The notes: generated from the sequence alone by a model not told the origin. A stretch of 64,000 nucleotides of DNA from Rehaibacterium terrae (GCF_014202935.1 NZ_JACHHX010000005.1:1-64000), one strand, 5' to 3'; shown: positions 46,084-56,932, numbered from the stretch's first letter. Numbers and translations are program-made.

Positions 46084-46090
46084 GATGCGA

Positions 46091-46117
46091 CGGCGACCCG
46101 GTGGGGTCGCCGTTTTT
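46091..46117 (+). terminator. Intrinsic terminator after tRNA-Gly
   Basis: CGGCGACCC (46091-46099) and GGGTCGCCG (46104-46112) form a 9-bp stem with a 4-nt loop, followed by TTTTT. Confidence 0.9.
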
Positions 46118-46141
46118 CGTTGGCGCAGGCACGGGGCTGAC

Positions 46142-46597
46142 ATGGCCGCAGGCGCAGGGACGGGATTGATCGTGCTGGGCTGGCGCGAGTGGGTCGCGCT
46201 GCCGGCGCTGGGCATCGCGGCGATCCGCGCCAAGGTCGACACCGGCGCGCGCTCGTCCTCGCTGCACGTGGACAGGCTGGCGACCTTCGAGCGTGACGGC
46301 ACCGAGTGGGTGCGTTTTTCCATCGACACCGGCGTCGACGGTGCGCCCGAGGCCAGCGCCGAGGCTCCGGTCGCGGACCGCCGGCCGGTGACCGATTCGG
46401 GCGGCCACACCACCCGGCGCATCTTCATCCGCACCCGGCTGGCGCTGGCGGGCGCGGATTACGAGATCGAAATCAACCTGACCAACCGGCGCAACATGCT
46501 GTTTCCCATGCTGCTCGGCCGTACCGCGCTCGCCCGGCGCTTCCTGGTCGATGCGGCGCATTCCTTCCTGCAGGGCGATCCTCCGCCCCTCCGGTGA
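46142..46597 (+). CDS. RimB-like retropepsin-type protease (Zn_protease family)
   Basis: This 151-residue protein of the family annotated as ATP-dependent zinc protease has a retropepsin-like aspartic motif [13 protein letters not shown] near the N terminus. [20 protein letters not shown] follows near the C terminus. In Pseudomonas a homologue (RimB) cleaves poly-glutamate tails added by RimK to ribosomal protein S6. The rimK gene starts 6 bp downstream here, in agreement with that role. Confidence 0.85.
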   Translation: MAAGAGTGLIVLGWREWVALPALGIAAIRAKVDTGARSSSLHVDRLATFERDGTEWVRFSIDTGVDGAPEASAEAPVADRRPVTDSGGHTTRRIFIRTRLALAGADYEIEINLTNRRNMLFPMLLGRTALARRFLVDAAHSFLQGDPPPLR

Positions 46598-46603
46598 TCC
46601 GGT

Positions 46604-47497
46604 GTGAAACTCGCCATCCTCTCCCGCAACGCCACCCTGTACTCCACCCAGCGCCTGGTCGAGGCCGCGCGCGGGCGCGGCCACAGCGTGCGCGTGCTCG
46701 ACCCGCTGCGCTGCTACCTGCGCATCGCGCCGGACGGCTTCCAGATGCATTACAGGGGCCGCGAACTGGCCGACTACGATGCGGTGATCCCGCGCATCGG
46801 CGCCTCGGTGACCTTTTACGGCACGGCGGTGCTGCGCCAGTTCGAGATGATGGGCAGCTACACGCCCAACTCTTCCGACGCCATCCTGCGCGCCCGCGAC
46901 AAGCTGCGTGCGCACCAGCTCCTGGCCAAGGCGGGCATCGGTCTGCCGGCGACGGTGTTCGGTGACAACCCGGACGACATCGCCGACCTGCTGCGGATGC
47001 TCGGGCCCCCGCCGCACGTCATCAAGCTCAACGAGGGCACCCAGGGCAACGGCGTGATCCTGGCCGAGCGGCTCAGCGCCTCGCGCAGCGTGATCGAGGC
47101 CTTCAGCGGCCTGTACGCGAACTTCCTCGTGCAGGAGTTCATCGGCGAGGCCAAGGGGGCCGACCTGCGCTGCTTCGTGGTCGGCGGCAAGGTGGTGGCG
47201 GCGATGCGGCGCAAGGCGAAGAAGGGCGAATTCCGCTCCAACCTGCATCGCGGTGGCAGCGCCAGTGCGGTGAGTCTCAGTCAGGACGAGACGGAAACGG
47301 CCGTTCGGGCCGCCAAGGCGATGGGCCTGAACGTGGCCGGCGTCGACCTGATCCGCTCCCGGCGCGGTCCGCTGGTGTTGGAGGTCAATTCCTCGCCCGG
47401 CCTGGAGGGCATCGAGGGCGCCACCGGACTGGACGTGGCCGGGGCCATCATCGACTACGTGGCCTATCGGGTGAAGCGGCAGAAGGCGCCCCGCTGA
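46604..47497 (+). CDS. rimK: RimK, ATP-grasp glutamate ligase for ribosomal protein S6
   Basis: RimK adds glutamate residues to the C terminus of ribosomal protein S6. The 297-residue protein starts with GTG ([20 protein letters not shown]). It has the ATP-grasp motifs [31 protein letters not shown] and [17 protein letters not shown], and the [11 protein letters not shown] segment. It is co-transcribed with the RimB-like gene 6 bp upstream. RimK activity is linked to c-di-GMP in Pseudomonas, an interesting parallel given the riboswitches nearby. Confidence 0.95.
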   Translation: MKLAILSRNATLYSTQRLVEAARGRGHSVRVLDPLRCYLRIAPDGFQMHYRGRELADYDAVIPRIGASVTFYGTAVLRQFEMMGSYTPNSSDAILRARDKLRAHQLLAKAGIGLPATVFGDNPDDIADLLRMLGPPPHVIKLNEGTQGNGVILAERLSASRSVIEAFSGLYANFLVQEFIGEAKGADLRCFVVGGKVVAAMRRKAKKGEFRSNLHRGGSASAVSLSQDETETAVRAAKAMGLNVAGVDLIRSRRGPLVLEVNSSPGLEGIEGATGLDVAGAIIDYVAYRVKRQKAPR

Positions 47498-47566
47498 ACT
47501 CCGGTTCCGGCATCGCCCGGTCAAGGAAGGCCTGAACGAGTCCATCCTGGACTTGCCAGCCCACGC

Positions 47567-47676
47567 CGCGTCCGGCGCATGTCCGGACGCGGCTACGACG
47601 AATCAAGCACTTGCGTGCTTGATCCGCGGGCCGGCCATCCCTGGCCGGCGGAACCTCTGAATTGATCAGAGGTTCC
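47567..47676. repeat. Cluster of intergenic palindromes downstream of rimK
   Basis: Consecutive hairpins are visible. CGCGTCCGG/CCGGACGCG lies at 47567-47591, ATCAAGCAC/GTGCTTGAT at 47602-47623, GGCCGGCCATCCCTGGCCGGC at about 47630-47650, and GGAACCTCTGA/TCAGAGGTTCC at 47650-47676. From general knowledge, composite hairpin blocks of this kind, followed by CTTAACGAAAGCATGCACC-like text, recur after genes in Xanthomonas and Lysobacter. No coding region is supported. Confidence 0.6.
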
Positions 47677-47812
47677 TTAACGAAAGCATGCACCGGGTTT
47701 AACGGGGTTTTAAGTGGTCGCTGCGTAACCTGCGCGGGCTGTGAGTTCTGTTCGACCCTCCTAGATCCCAGGTTCGGCGCCGACAGACTACGGTAATCGG
47801 GGCAGTAGCTTT

Positions 47813-47861
47813 CGGCCCGGGTGAGGAGCGTTCCCCAATCACGCCTCCCCGGGCCGTTTTT
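47813..47861 (+). terminator. Long hairpin terminator, possible small RNA end
   Basis: CGGCCCGGG (47813-47821) pairs with CCCGGGCCG (47848-47856) and is followed by TTTTT. GAGG and GCG pair with CGCCTC inside the loop. It lies 316 bp after the rimK stop and 86 bp before the response-regulator start. That is far for a simple rimK terminator, so an independent sRNA ending here is possible. The loop is C-rich (GTTCCCCAATC). No convincing promoter was found. Confidence 0.55.
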
Positions 47862-47946
47862 CTTTGTGCGCCCGTCTTTGTGCCGCTTTGTGCCGCGGCC
47901 TGCGGCTCTGGCAGAATCCCCCCATCTCCCTTCGAGCCATCGCCGC

Positions 47947-48633
47947 ATGCGCATCCTGGTGATCGAGGACAACCGCGACATCGCCGCCAACCTGGGCGAT
48001 TACCTCGAAGATCGCGGCCATACGGTGGATTTCGCCGCCGACGGCGTCACCGGCCTGCACTTGGCCGTGGTCAACGACTTCGACGCCATCGTGCTCGACC
48101 TCAACCTGCCGGGCATGGATGGCCTGGAACTCTGCCGCAAGCTGCGCGAGGACGCGCGCAAGCAGACCCCGGTGCTGATGCTCACCGCCCGCGACTCGCT
48201 CGACCAGAAGCTCGAGGGCTTCGAATCCGGCGCCGACGACTACCTGATCAAGCCCTTCGCGCTGCAGGAGGTCGAGGCGCGGCTGAACGTGCTCGCCCGC
48301 CGCGGCAAGGCGGCCCAGCCGCGCGTGCTGCACGTGGCCGATCTCGAGTACAACCTCGACACGCTGGAAGTACGCCGCCAGGGCAAGCTGCTGCAGCTCA
48401 ATCCGACCGCGCTCAAGATCCTGCAGGCGCTGATGGAGGCCTCGCCCGCGGTGGTCACGCGCCAGGATCTGGAAACCCGCGTGTGGGGCGAGGAGCTGCC
48501 CGACTCGGACAGCCTGCGCGTGCACATCCATGGTCTGCGCGCCGCGGTCGACAAGCCGTTCGAGAAGCCGCTGATCCACACCCGTCACGGCATCGGCTAC
48601 CGCATTGCCGACCCCGATGCAGTATCGGCATAG
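47947..48633 (+). CDS. OmpR-family response regulator
   Basis: This is a 228-residue two-component regulator. The receiver domain has acidic residues E7/D8, phospho-acceptor D51 (IVLDLNLPGMDG) and K in LIKPF. The winged-helix DNA-binding domain runs from about 125 (LEYNLDTLEVRRQGKLLQLN ... RVHIHGLRAAVDKPF). The partner kinase gene overlaps its 3' end by 17 bp. The regulon is unknown. Confidence 0.92.
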   Translation: MRILVIEDNRDIAANLGDYLEDRGHTVDFAADGVTGLHLAVVNDFDAIVLDLNLPGMDGLELCRKLREDARKQTPVLMLTARDSLDQKLEGFESGADDYLIKPFALQEVEARLNVLARRGKAAQPRVLHVADLEYNLDTLEVRRQGKLLQLNPTALKILQALMEASPAVVTRQDLETRVWGEELPDSDSLRVHIHGLRAAVDKPFEKPLIHTRHGIGYRIADPDAVSA

Positions 48634-49924
48634 GCTGCGCAGCCGCATCATCGTCTCCTTCCTGCTGTTGGGCTTCGGCCTGACGGCCTTGTTCGCCGCG
48701 TCGGTGCTGTTCCTGCGCGCCGAGATGGAGGACGAGCTGGTCGAGTCCTGGCTGCGCCGCGAGGCGCAGAACTTCGCCGAGTTCAAGCGCGAGAATCCCG
48801 ACCCGAACGCGCCCTACGAGCTCAGCGCGCAGGGCATCGAGATGTCGGTGTTCCGCCCCGACAGCCCGCGCATTCCGTTCGAGTGGCGCGACCTGCCCAC
48901 CGGCGTCTACGACTACAAGGACCCGCTGGTGCCCGGCCGCGCCGGCCACTTCAAGCTGGCGGTCGAGCGCTACGACGACATGGTGGTGTTCGTCCGTTAC
49001 GGCTACGGCAGCCGCACGCTCGACCAGCAGCAGCTCTACGTCACCCTGGCGGTGTCGATCGTGCTGTTCTCGGCGGTGGCGCTGGCCTTCGGGCTGTGGC
49101 TGTCGTCGCGGGTGATGCGGCCGGTGACCGATCTGGTCTCGCGCATCCGCGCCTACCGCGGCAGCGAGATGCCGGAGAAGCTCGCCCCGCGTTTCGCCGA
49201 CGACGAGGTCGGCGAGCTGGCCGCCGCGCTCGACGAGTACGCCGAGCGGCTGACCGAGCGGGTCCAGCGCGACCGCGAGTTCAACGCCGACGTCAGCCAC
49301 GAGCTGCGCACGCCGCTGGCGGTGATCCGCGGCGCCACCGAGCTGATGCTGTCCAACCCGGACCTGGCACCGAAGATGCGCGAGCGGCTCGAACGCATCG
49401 CCCGTGCCGAGCAGCAGTGCACCCACCTGATCACCGCGCTGCTGATGCTCTCGCGCAACGAGCGCGGCAGCGGCCGCACCAACCTGTTCCAGCTCGCCGA
49501 ACAGCTGGCCGAGGCCAACCGCATCCAGCTTGCCGGCAAGCCGGTGGCGATCCGCGTGGAAGGCGACCGCGAGGCCACGATCGACGCGCCCGAGGCGGTG
49601 GTGTCGGTGGCCCTGGGCAACCTGCTCGGCAACGCCTGCCGGTACACCGCCGAAGGCGAGGTGGTGGTCCGCGTCGCGGCCGACCGGATCGAGATCGAAG
49701 ACACCGGCCCGGGGCTCTCGGCCGAGGACGCCGCGCGTCTGTTCGAGCGCGGCTACCGCGGCTCGGCGGCGGGCAACACCAAGGGCGGCGGCATCGGCCT
49801 GTCGATCGTCAGCCGGCTCTGCACCCTCTACGGCTGGCAGGTCGGCATCGCGCCGCGCCAGGACCGTACCGGTGCGGTGGCGACGCTGGTGTTCCAGGTC
49901 TCCAGGTCGCCGGACGGCGCCTGA
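48617..49924 (+). CDS. Sensor histidine kinase
   Basis: This 435-residue membrane kinase has TM1 at about 12-35 and a periplasmic sensor of about 100 residues (SAQGIEMSVFRPDSPRIPFE). TM2 is at about 138-160. A HAMP domain follows, then a phosphorylation helix FNADVSHELRTPLAVIRGA (H228) and a HATPase domain (GNLLGNACRYTAEG, EDTGPGLS, GGGIGLSIVSRL). The ATG at 48617 overlaps the regulator gene, a coupled pair. The stimulus is unknown. Confidence 0.92.
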   Translation: MQYRHRLRSRIIVSFLLLGFGLTALFAASVLFLRAEMEDELVESWLRREAQNFAEFKRENPDPNAPYELSAQGIEMSVFRPDSPRIPFEWRDLPTGVYDYKDPLVPGRAGHFKLAVERYDDMVVFVRYGYGSRTLDQQQLYVTLAVSIVLFSAVALAFGLWLSSRVMRPVTDLVSRIRAYRGSEMPEKLAPRFADDEVGELAAALDEYAERLTERVQRDREFNADVSHELRTPLAVIRGATELMLSNPDLAPKMRERLERIARAEQQCTHLITALLMLSRNERGSGRTNLFQLAEQLAEANRIQLAGKPVAIRVEGDREATIDAPEAVVSVALGNLLGNACRYTAEGEVVVRVAADRIEIEDTGPGLSAEDAARLFERGYRGSAAGNTKGGGIGLSIVSRLCTLYGWQVGIAPRQDRTGAVATLVFQVSRSPDGA

Positions 49925-49936
49925 GGCCGGGGCGGC

Positions 49937-50854
49937 TCAGGCCGGCTCCAGCCAGCCCCAGCGGTCCTCGCTGCGGCCGTCGAACAGACCGAAGAACAGC
50001 GCCTGCAGGCGGCGGGTGAGCGGGCCGGGGCGGCCTTCGCCGACCGGCCGGCCATCGACCGCGCGCACCGGCGTGATCTCGGCGGCGGTGCCGCACAGGA
50101 AGACCTCGTCGGCGAAGTACAGAGTCTCACGCGGCAGTCCGCACTCGATCACCTCGATGCCATCGCTGCGGGCCAGGGTGATCAGCGTGTCGCGGGTGAT
50201 CCCGGGCAGGATGCCGGCGCGGACCGGCGGGGTATGCAGCCGGCCGTCCAGGACCAGGAACAGGTTCTCGCCGGCGCCCTCGCTGAGCAGGCCGTCGACG
50301 GTGAGGGCGATTCCCTCGCCGAAGCCGAGCCGGCGGGCCTCGCGCGCGATCAGTTGGCCGGACAGGTAGTTGCCGCCGGCCTTGGCGCCGGTCGGGATCG
50401 TGTTCGGCGCCGGGCGCTGCCAGCTCGACACGCAGGCATCGATGCCGGTTTCCAGCACGCCGGCGCCGAGGTAGGGGCCCCATTCCCAAGCGGCCACCGC
50501 GACCTCGGTCGGGCAGTCGGCGCCGAGGCCGAAGCCGCCCAGGCCACGGAACGCGATCGGCCGCAGGTAGGCGTTGCGCAGTCCGTTGGCGCGGATCACC
50601 TCGCGGCTGGCCGCCTTGAGCTGCTCGACCGTGTACGGCATCGCGATGTCGTAGACCTTGGCCGACAGCCGCAGCCGCTTCATGTGGTCGGTAAGGCGGA
50701 AGATCGCCGGCCCGCTCGGCGTGTCGTAGCAGCGGATGCCCTCGAACACCGACGAGCCGTAGTGCAGCGCGTGCGCCATCACGTGCACGGTGGCCTCGGC
50801 CCAGGGCTTGATCGCGCCGTTGTGCCAGATGAAGGGAGGATAGGCAGGACTCAT
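49937..50854 (-). CDS. ilvE: Branched-chain amino acid aminotransferase
   Basis: This PLP enzyme makes Leu, Ile and Val from their 2-oxo acids. The 305-residue fold-type IV protein runs from MSPAYPPFIWHNGAIKPWAE. It has HALHYGSSVFEGIRCY, the catalytic lysine in IPTGAKAGGNYLSGQLIARE, and LSEGAGENLFLV. The C terminus has LCGTAAEITPVRAVDGR. It ends 12 bp from the kinase gene, facing it convergently. Confidence 0.95.
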   Translation of the reverse strand: MSPAYPPFIWHNGAIKPWAEATVHVMAHALHYGSSVFEGIRCYDTPSGPAIFRLTDHMKRLRLSAKVYDIAMPYTVEQLKAASREVIRANGLRNAYLRPIAFRGLGGFGLGADCPTEVAVAAWEWGPYLGAGVLETGIDACVSSWQRPAPNTIPTGAKAGGNYLSGQLIAREARRLGFGEGIALTVDGLLSEGAGENLFLVLDGRLHTPPVRAGILPGITRDTLITLARSDGIEVIECGLPRETLYFADEVFLCGTAAEITPVRAVDGRPVGEGRPGPLTRRLQALFFGLFDGRSEDRWGWLEPA

Positions 50855-51069
50855 GGCGGCTCCGGTCGGGAGGGCGGCGGACAGACAACGGGGTGCGGGT
50901 CGGCGTGCAGGCCGAAGGGCAAAGCCCGGGACAGAGCATCGAAGCATCGCCCTTCCGGCGCAAGCCGGCAGGTGTGGGGTCGCCAAGGCGGCCCGGGCCG
51001 TCCACGCCAGGATCGCGACCGCACCCGCACGTCTCCGCCCAGGCCGCTCCGGTCAGGCTTGCCCGCCGC

Positions 51070-51579
51070 TCAGTGGCGAAGCCACCAGCACCCGGCATGC
51101 CGCGCGACGGCGAAGCGGGTGACGCCGGCGGGTTGCTGGAGTATCAGCGCAACCGGTGGCGGTGGGTCGGGCCCGGTCCTCGCGACGGGCGGTACCGGCC
51201 CGGGCTCGGCGACCAGTTCCGTCAGCGGCTGCGCGGCGAGGCGTTCGAGCTCGGCCATCACCGCGCGGGCGGTGTGCTGCGTGGTGCCGGGCCAGTGATA
51301 CAGCGCGGCCAGCGCATTGACGTCGCCGGCGTCGATGGCCAGGCGCAGGCGTGCGTGCAGTTCGGCAGGGGTCGTGGCGCAGCCTGGTAGCGGGTCCTCA
51401 CGCGCTTCGGGCGTCGCCGGCGCGCCGCGCTCGCGCGCGCCGAGATCCGCGCAGGCGCGGTCGGTGTAGATCGTGACGCCGTCGGCGCCGAGGCAACGGT
51501 TCAGGCGGTGCTGCGTCGAGGCCGGCGTGGCCGGCAGCATGAGCGCGAGCGCGAGCAGCGGCGGCAGGAGCCCGGGCAT
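51070..51579 (-). CDS. Small secreted protein, unknown function (DUF4124-like N terminus)
   Basis: This is a 169-residue protein with a Sec signal (MPGLLPPLLALALMLPATPA). An N-terminal CLGADGVTIYTDRACADLGA segment resembles the YTDxPC motif of DUF4124 secreted proteins. An Ala/Leu-rich helical part (about 70-115), a Pro-rich linker, and a C-terminal GVTRFAVARHAGCWWLRH complete it. No enzymatic motif is seen. The 215-bp gap to ilvE holds nothing recognised. Confidence 0.6.
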   Translation of the reverse strand: MPGLLPPLLALALMLPATPASTQHRLNRCLGADGVTIYTDRACADLGARERGAPATPEAREDPLPGCATTPAELHARLRLAIDAGDVNALAALYHWPGTTQHTARAVMAELERLAAQPLTELVAEPGPVPPVARTGPDPPPPVALILQQPAGVTRFAVARHAGCWWLRH

Positions 51580-51610
51580 GGCGCCAGCCTAGCCCGAAGC
51601 CGCCCGCCGG

Positions 51611-52435
51611 TCAGCCCAGGCGCGCGAGCACCGCCTGGGTGGGCCGGGCGAGATTGAGGGTGTAGAAGTGCAGTTCCGGCGCGCCGCCGTCGACCAGGCG
51701 CCGGCACAGGTCGGCGACGAAGTCGGCGGCGAAGTCGCGGATGCTGTCCACGTCGTCGCCGTAGGCCTGCATGCGCTTGAGGAACCAGCGCGGGATCTCG
51801 GCGCCGCATTGCTCCGAGAAGCGCCGGATCTGGCCGAAGTTGGAGATCGGCATGATGCCGGGCACGATCGGCTGGGTCACGCCGATGGCGCGCGCTGCCT
51901 CGACGAAGCGGAAGTAGGCGTCGGCGTTGTAGAAGTACTGGGTGATGGCGGCGTCGGCGCCGGCATCCATCTTGGCCTTGAAGTGGCGCAGGTCGGCGAA
52001 GGCATCCTCGGCCTGCGGGTGCATCTCCGGATAGCAGGCCACCTCGATGCGGAACCAGTCGCCGTGCTCGGCGCGGATGAACTCGACCAGCTCGGCGGCG
52101 AAGCGGAAGTCGCCGCTGCGCGCCATGCCCGAGGGCAGGTCGCCACGCAGCGCCAGGATGCGGCGGCAGCCGAGGGCGCGGTAGAGCTTGAGCAGCTTGC
52201 GGATCTCCTCGCGGCTGCCGCCCATGCAGCTCACGTGCGGGGCGGCATCCAGGACGAATCGCTCACGCAGGCGGCGCACCGTTTCCGGCGTGTAGCTCAG
52301 CGTCGAGCCGCCGGCGCCGAAGGTCACCGAGACGAAGCTCGGGTCGTGCCGCCGCAGTTTCCCGGCGGTGCGGTCGAGCTGTTCGCGCTGTTCGTCGGTC
52401 TTGGGGGGGAAGAATTCGAAGCTGATCGGCGTCAT
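51611..52435 (-). CDS. metF: 5,10-methylenetetrahydrofolate reductase
   Basis: MetF reduces methylene-THF to methyl-THF for methionine synthesis, using FAD and NADH. It is 274 residues from MTPISFEFFPPKTDEQREQL. SVTFGAGGSTLSYTP, ILALRGDLPSG and AAITQYFYNADAYFRFVE match the family, and PGIMPISNFGQIRRFSEQCG is typical of bacterial MetF. It is last in a minus-strand series ahcY - small gene - metF. Its leader carries an operator-like motif shared with metK. Confidence 0.96.
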   Translation of the reverse strand: MTPISFEFFPPKTDEQREQLDRTAGKLRRHDPSFVSVTFGAGGSTLSYTPETVRRLRERFVLDAAPHVSCMGGSREEIRKLLKLYRALGCRRILALRGDLPSGMARSGDFRFAAELVEFIRAEHGDWFRIEVACYPEMHPQAEDAFADLRHFKAKMDAGADAAITQYFYNADAYFRFVEAARAIGVTQPIVPGIMPISNFGQIRRFSEQCGAEIPRWFLKRMQAYGDDVDSIRDFAADFVADLCRRLVDGGAPELHFYTLNLARPTQAVLARLG

Positions 52436-52465
52436 CGTGCGGCGTCGCGGTGGCGTGACCGAAAC

Positions 52466-52487
52466 ATATCGCTTTATCCGGATGAAA
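52466..52487 (-). promoter_or_regulatory. Operator-like palindrome upstream of metF
   Basis: On the minus strand TTTCATCCGGATAAAG is a near-perfect palindrome, 31 bp or more upstream of the metF ATG. Over 22 bp (52466-52487) it matches the metK leader at 55776-55797 at 18 positions without gaps. The half-sites TTT-AT and AT-AAA around CCGG suggest a dimeric regulator of SAM-cycle genes. Confidence 0.6.
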
Positions 52488-52517
52488 TAAAAGTAATCGG
52501 CGAGAGGTCCACGCTGC

Positions 52518-52874
52518 TTACAGCGGTGCGTCGAGGAGGGCGTCGAGGTCGCCGGCCAGTGCCAGCACGTCGGCATCGGCTTCGATCGCGACGGAAACGT
52601 GGCCGTCGCGGAGAGGGCGGACGAACTGGAAGAAGCGGCCGTAACGGATCAGCACGTAGCGCATGCCGCCGCAGTCGATGTCGCCGCGCTGGCGGACCAG
52701 CGTGAGCAGGGTCGGGTTCACAAGCAGTTCTTCGTAGCGGTCGCTCTCGCTCGCGCTGGCGTCGGCGATGCCGGCGCGCTCGCGCATCGTCACGCCGTCC
52801 GCCGCGCGCACGGCGACGTAGCGGATCTGCGAAGAGAGGGCGAACAGGCGGTCGATCAGTGCATTCGCATCCAT
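52518..52874 (-). CDS. Small protein between ahcY and metF (possible roadblock/LC7-like fold)
   Basis: This is a 118-residue soluble protein. It reads MDANALIDRLFALSSQIRYV, then AVRAADGVTMRERAGI, followed by a long polar helix (SASESDRYEELLVNPTLLTL), GGMRYVLIRYGRFFQFVRPL and an acidic C terminus. The helix-strand order looks like a roadblock/LC7 domain, but this is a visual impression. It is placed 62 bp after ahcY and 82 bp before metF, so co-regulation with the SAM cycle is likely. No catalytic motif is seen. Confidence 0.6.
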   Translation of the reverse strand: MDANALIDRLFALSSQIRYVAVRAADGVTMRERAGIADASASESDRYEELLVNPTLLTLVRQRGDIDCGGMRYVLIRYGRFFQFVRPLRDGHVSVAIEADADVLALAGDLDALLDAPL

Positions 52875-52936
52875 GGCACTCAGGCTTCGTTGGTTTCAAA
52901 GCGCGATGGGCGGCCAGTGGCCGCCCATCGGGTCGA

Positions 52937-54379
<1,443 letters not shown>

Positions 54380-54450
54380 GGCGTGTGCTCCGTTCGTTGG
54401 CGGGCCCGCGGGACAGTGCGGACGCGATGCGCGTGATGCGCGGCGGCAAC

Positions 54451-54520
54451 GGGCGCCGTTGAATCTTCGTCCCCGCCGAGCCTGGCCGTGCCTTGCGCAC
54501 GGTCGCAGCGCCCCTCGGCG
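54451..54520 (-). promoter_or_regulatory. S-adenosylhomocysteine (SAH) riboswitch upstream of ahcY
   Basis: On the minus strand the leader reads CGCCGAGGGGCGCTGCGACC, then a GTGCGCAAGGCAC hairpin. GGCCAGGCTCGGCGG and AACGGCGCCC follow. These are the SAH aptamer elements in order (GAGGrGCGCUGCRAC, CCAGGCUCGG, AACGGCGCYC), including the pseudoknot half GGCGCCC pairing with GGGCGC. It lies about 70 bp upstream of the ahcY ATG. SAH binding activates expression in known members. Confidence 0.92.
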
Positions 54521-54527
54521 AAGGCGC

Positions 54528-54552
54528 GGCGGGAGGCATCGCGCCTCCCGCC
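54528..54552 (-). terminator. Hairpin downstream of metK
   Basis: GGCGGGAGGC (54528-54537) and GCCTCCCGCC (54543-54552) form a perfect 10-bp stem with a 5-nt loop, 12 bp after the metK stop. There is no T-run. It may end metK transcripts or insulate the SAH riboswitch. Confidence 0.55.
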
Positions 54553-54563
54553 GTGTTGCGGGA

Positions 54564-55766
<1,203 letters not shown>

Positions 55767-55775
55767 CGTGGGGTT

Positions 55776-55797
55776 ATATCCTTTGATTCGGATGAAA
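55776..55797 (-). promoter_or_regulatory. Operator-like palindrome upstream of metK
   Basis: On the minus strand CTTTCATCCGAATCAAAG is a near palindrome (CTTT-AT...AT-AAAG) 10-31 bp upstream of the metK ATG, overlapping the likely ribosome-binding region. It matches the metF leader motif at 18 of 22 positions. It also resembles an FNR-type box (TTGAT-TCGG-ATGAA on the plus strand), so that alternative cannot be excluded. Confidence 0.6.
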
Positions 55798-55903
55798 GGA
55801 TTTCGTGGGCGGCAAATGATACACGCAGTCGCGGGAGTATGCATCCGCCCCGGTTAAGCCGGTGTTGCTCGGCGGTGCCGTCCGGGGCCGCTACCATCAC
55901 GGC

Positions 55904-56932
55904 ATGGATTCACTGACCCAGATCGTCCTCGGCGCCTCGGTCGCCGCGCTCGCCGTCCCCGCCGCCCACCGCCGCCGTGCCCTGTTGGCGGGCGCGGCGC
56001 TCGGCACGCTGCCCGACCTCGACGTGATCCCGTTGGCCCTGCTCGGCGTCGATCCGGTGACCAACATGACCTGGCATCGCGGGCCGTCGCACTCGTTGCT
56101 CGTCCTCGCACCGCTGGGCTGGCTGCTGTGGCTGTGGCTGAAACGGGTGTGGGCGCCGGTGCGTGAGGCGCCGCGGGCGTGGCTGCTGGCGATCCAGCTG
56201 GCATTGCTGACCCATCCGCTGCTCGATGCCTTCACCGTCTACGGCACGCAACTGCTCTGGCCGCTGCCGCTGCGGCCGACGATGTGGTCGAGCCTGTTCA
56301 TCATCGACCTCGGCTACACGCTGTGGCTGCTGCTCGGCGTGATCGTGGCATGCTGGCTCGGCGCGCGGCCGGCGGCGCGGACCTGGCTGCTGGCCGGGGT
56401 GGTGCTCAGCACCGTTTACCTGGGCTGGTCGCTGGTCGCCAAGGCGCTGGTCGAGCGCGAGGCGGCGCGGTCGCTGGCGGCGCTGGGCCTGGCGGACGCA
56501 CCGCGCTTCTCGGTGCCGATGCCGTTCAACACCCTGCTGTGGCGGGTGGTGGCGATGACGCCGGATGGCTTCGTCGAGGGCGAGCGCTCGCTGGTGGCCG
56601 ATCGCGGGCCGATGCGCTTCCGCCATTACCCGAGCGACACCCGGGCGCTGGCCGAGGTCGCCCATTTCCCCGCCGTGCGCCGGCTGACCTGGTTCAACCA
56701 CGGCTTCATGAAGGCCGAGGTGCGTGACGGCAAGCTGGTGCTCAGCGATCTGCGCATGGGCGCCGAACCGGACTACACCTTCCGCTTCGCGGTGGCCGAG
56801 GGCGGCAACCCGCACTGGCAGGAAATCGTTCCCGAGCAGCAGCGCTGGCCGTGGAGCGAGCGGCGCGCGCTGGATGTGCTGTGGCGGCGGATCTGGGCGC
56901 AGCCGGAAGAGTCGGTAACCGGTAGCCGGTAG
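55904..56932 (+). CDS. Membrane-bound metal-dependent hydrolase (YdjM/DUF457 family)
   Basis: This 342-residue protein has an N-terminal hydrolase-like membrane domain. It starts MDSLTQIVLGASVAALAVPA, with LPDLDVIPLALLGVDP, the conserved HRGPSHSLL and LTHPLLDAFTVYGTQLLWPL. Four to five membrane helices lie in about 1-190, and a soluble C-terminal domain (190-342) follows. Family members are annotated as inner-membrane metal-dependent hydrolases; the substrate is unknown. Its last codons are made of a 7-nt tandem repeat. Confidence 0.85.
   Translation: MDSLTQIVLGASVAALAVPAAHRRRALLAGAALGTLPDLDVIPLALLGVDPVTNMTWHRGPSHSLLVLAPLGWLLWLWLKRVWAPVREAPRAWLLAIQLALLTHPLLDAFTVYGTQLLWPLPLRPTMWSSLFIIDLGYTLWLLLGVIVACWLGARPAARTWLLAGVVLSTVYLGWSLVAKALVEREAARSLAALGLADAPRFSVPMPFNTLLWRVVAMTPDGFVEGERSLVADRGPMRFRHYPSDTRALAEVAHFPAVRRLTWFNHGFMKAEVRDGKLVLSDLRMGAEPDYTFRFAVAEGGNPHWQEIVPEQQRWPWSERRALDVLWRRIWAQPEESVTGSR

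Noticed and set aside
45398-47545. 715-codon minus-strand frame across the tRNA and rimK
   Set aside because: It covers a tRNA, two terminators and genes with strong plus-strand signatures.
47602-47623. FNR-like site ATCAAGCAC...GTGCTTGAT
   Set aside because: The half-sites are in the inverted order to an FNR box and lie within a hairpin block downstream of a gene.
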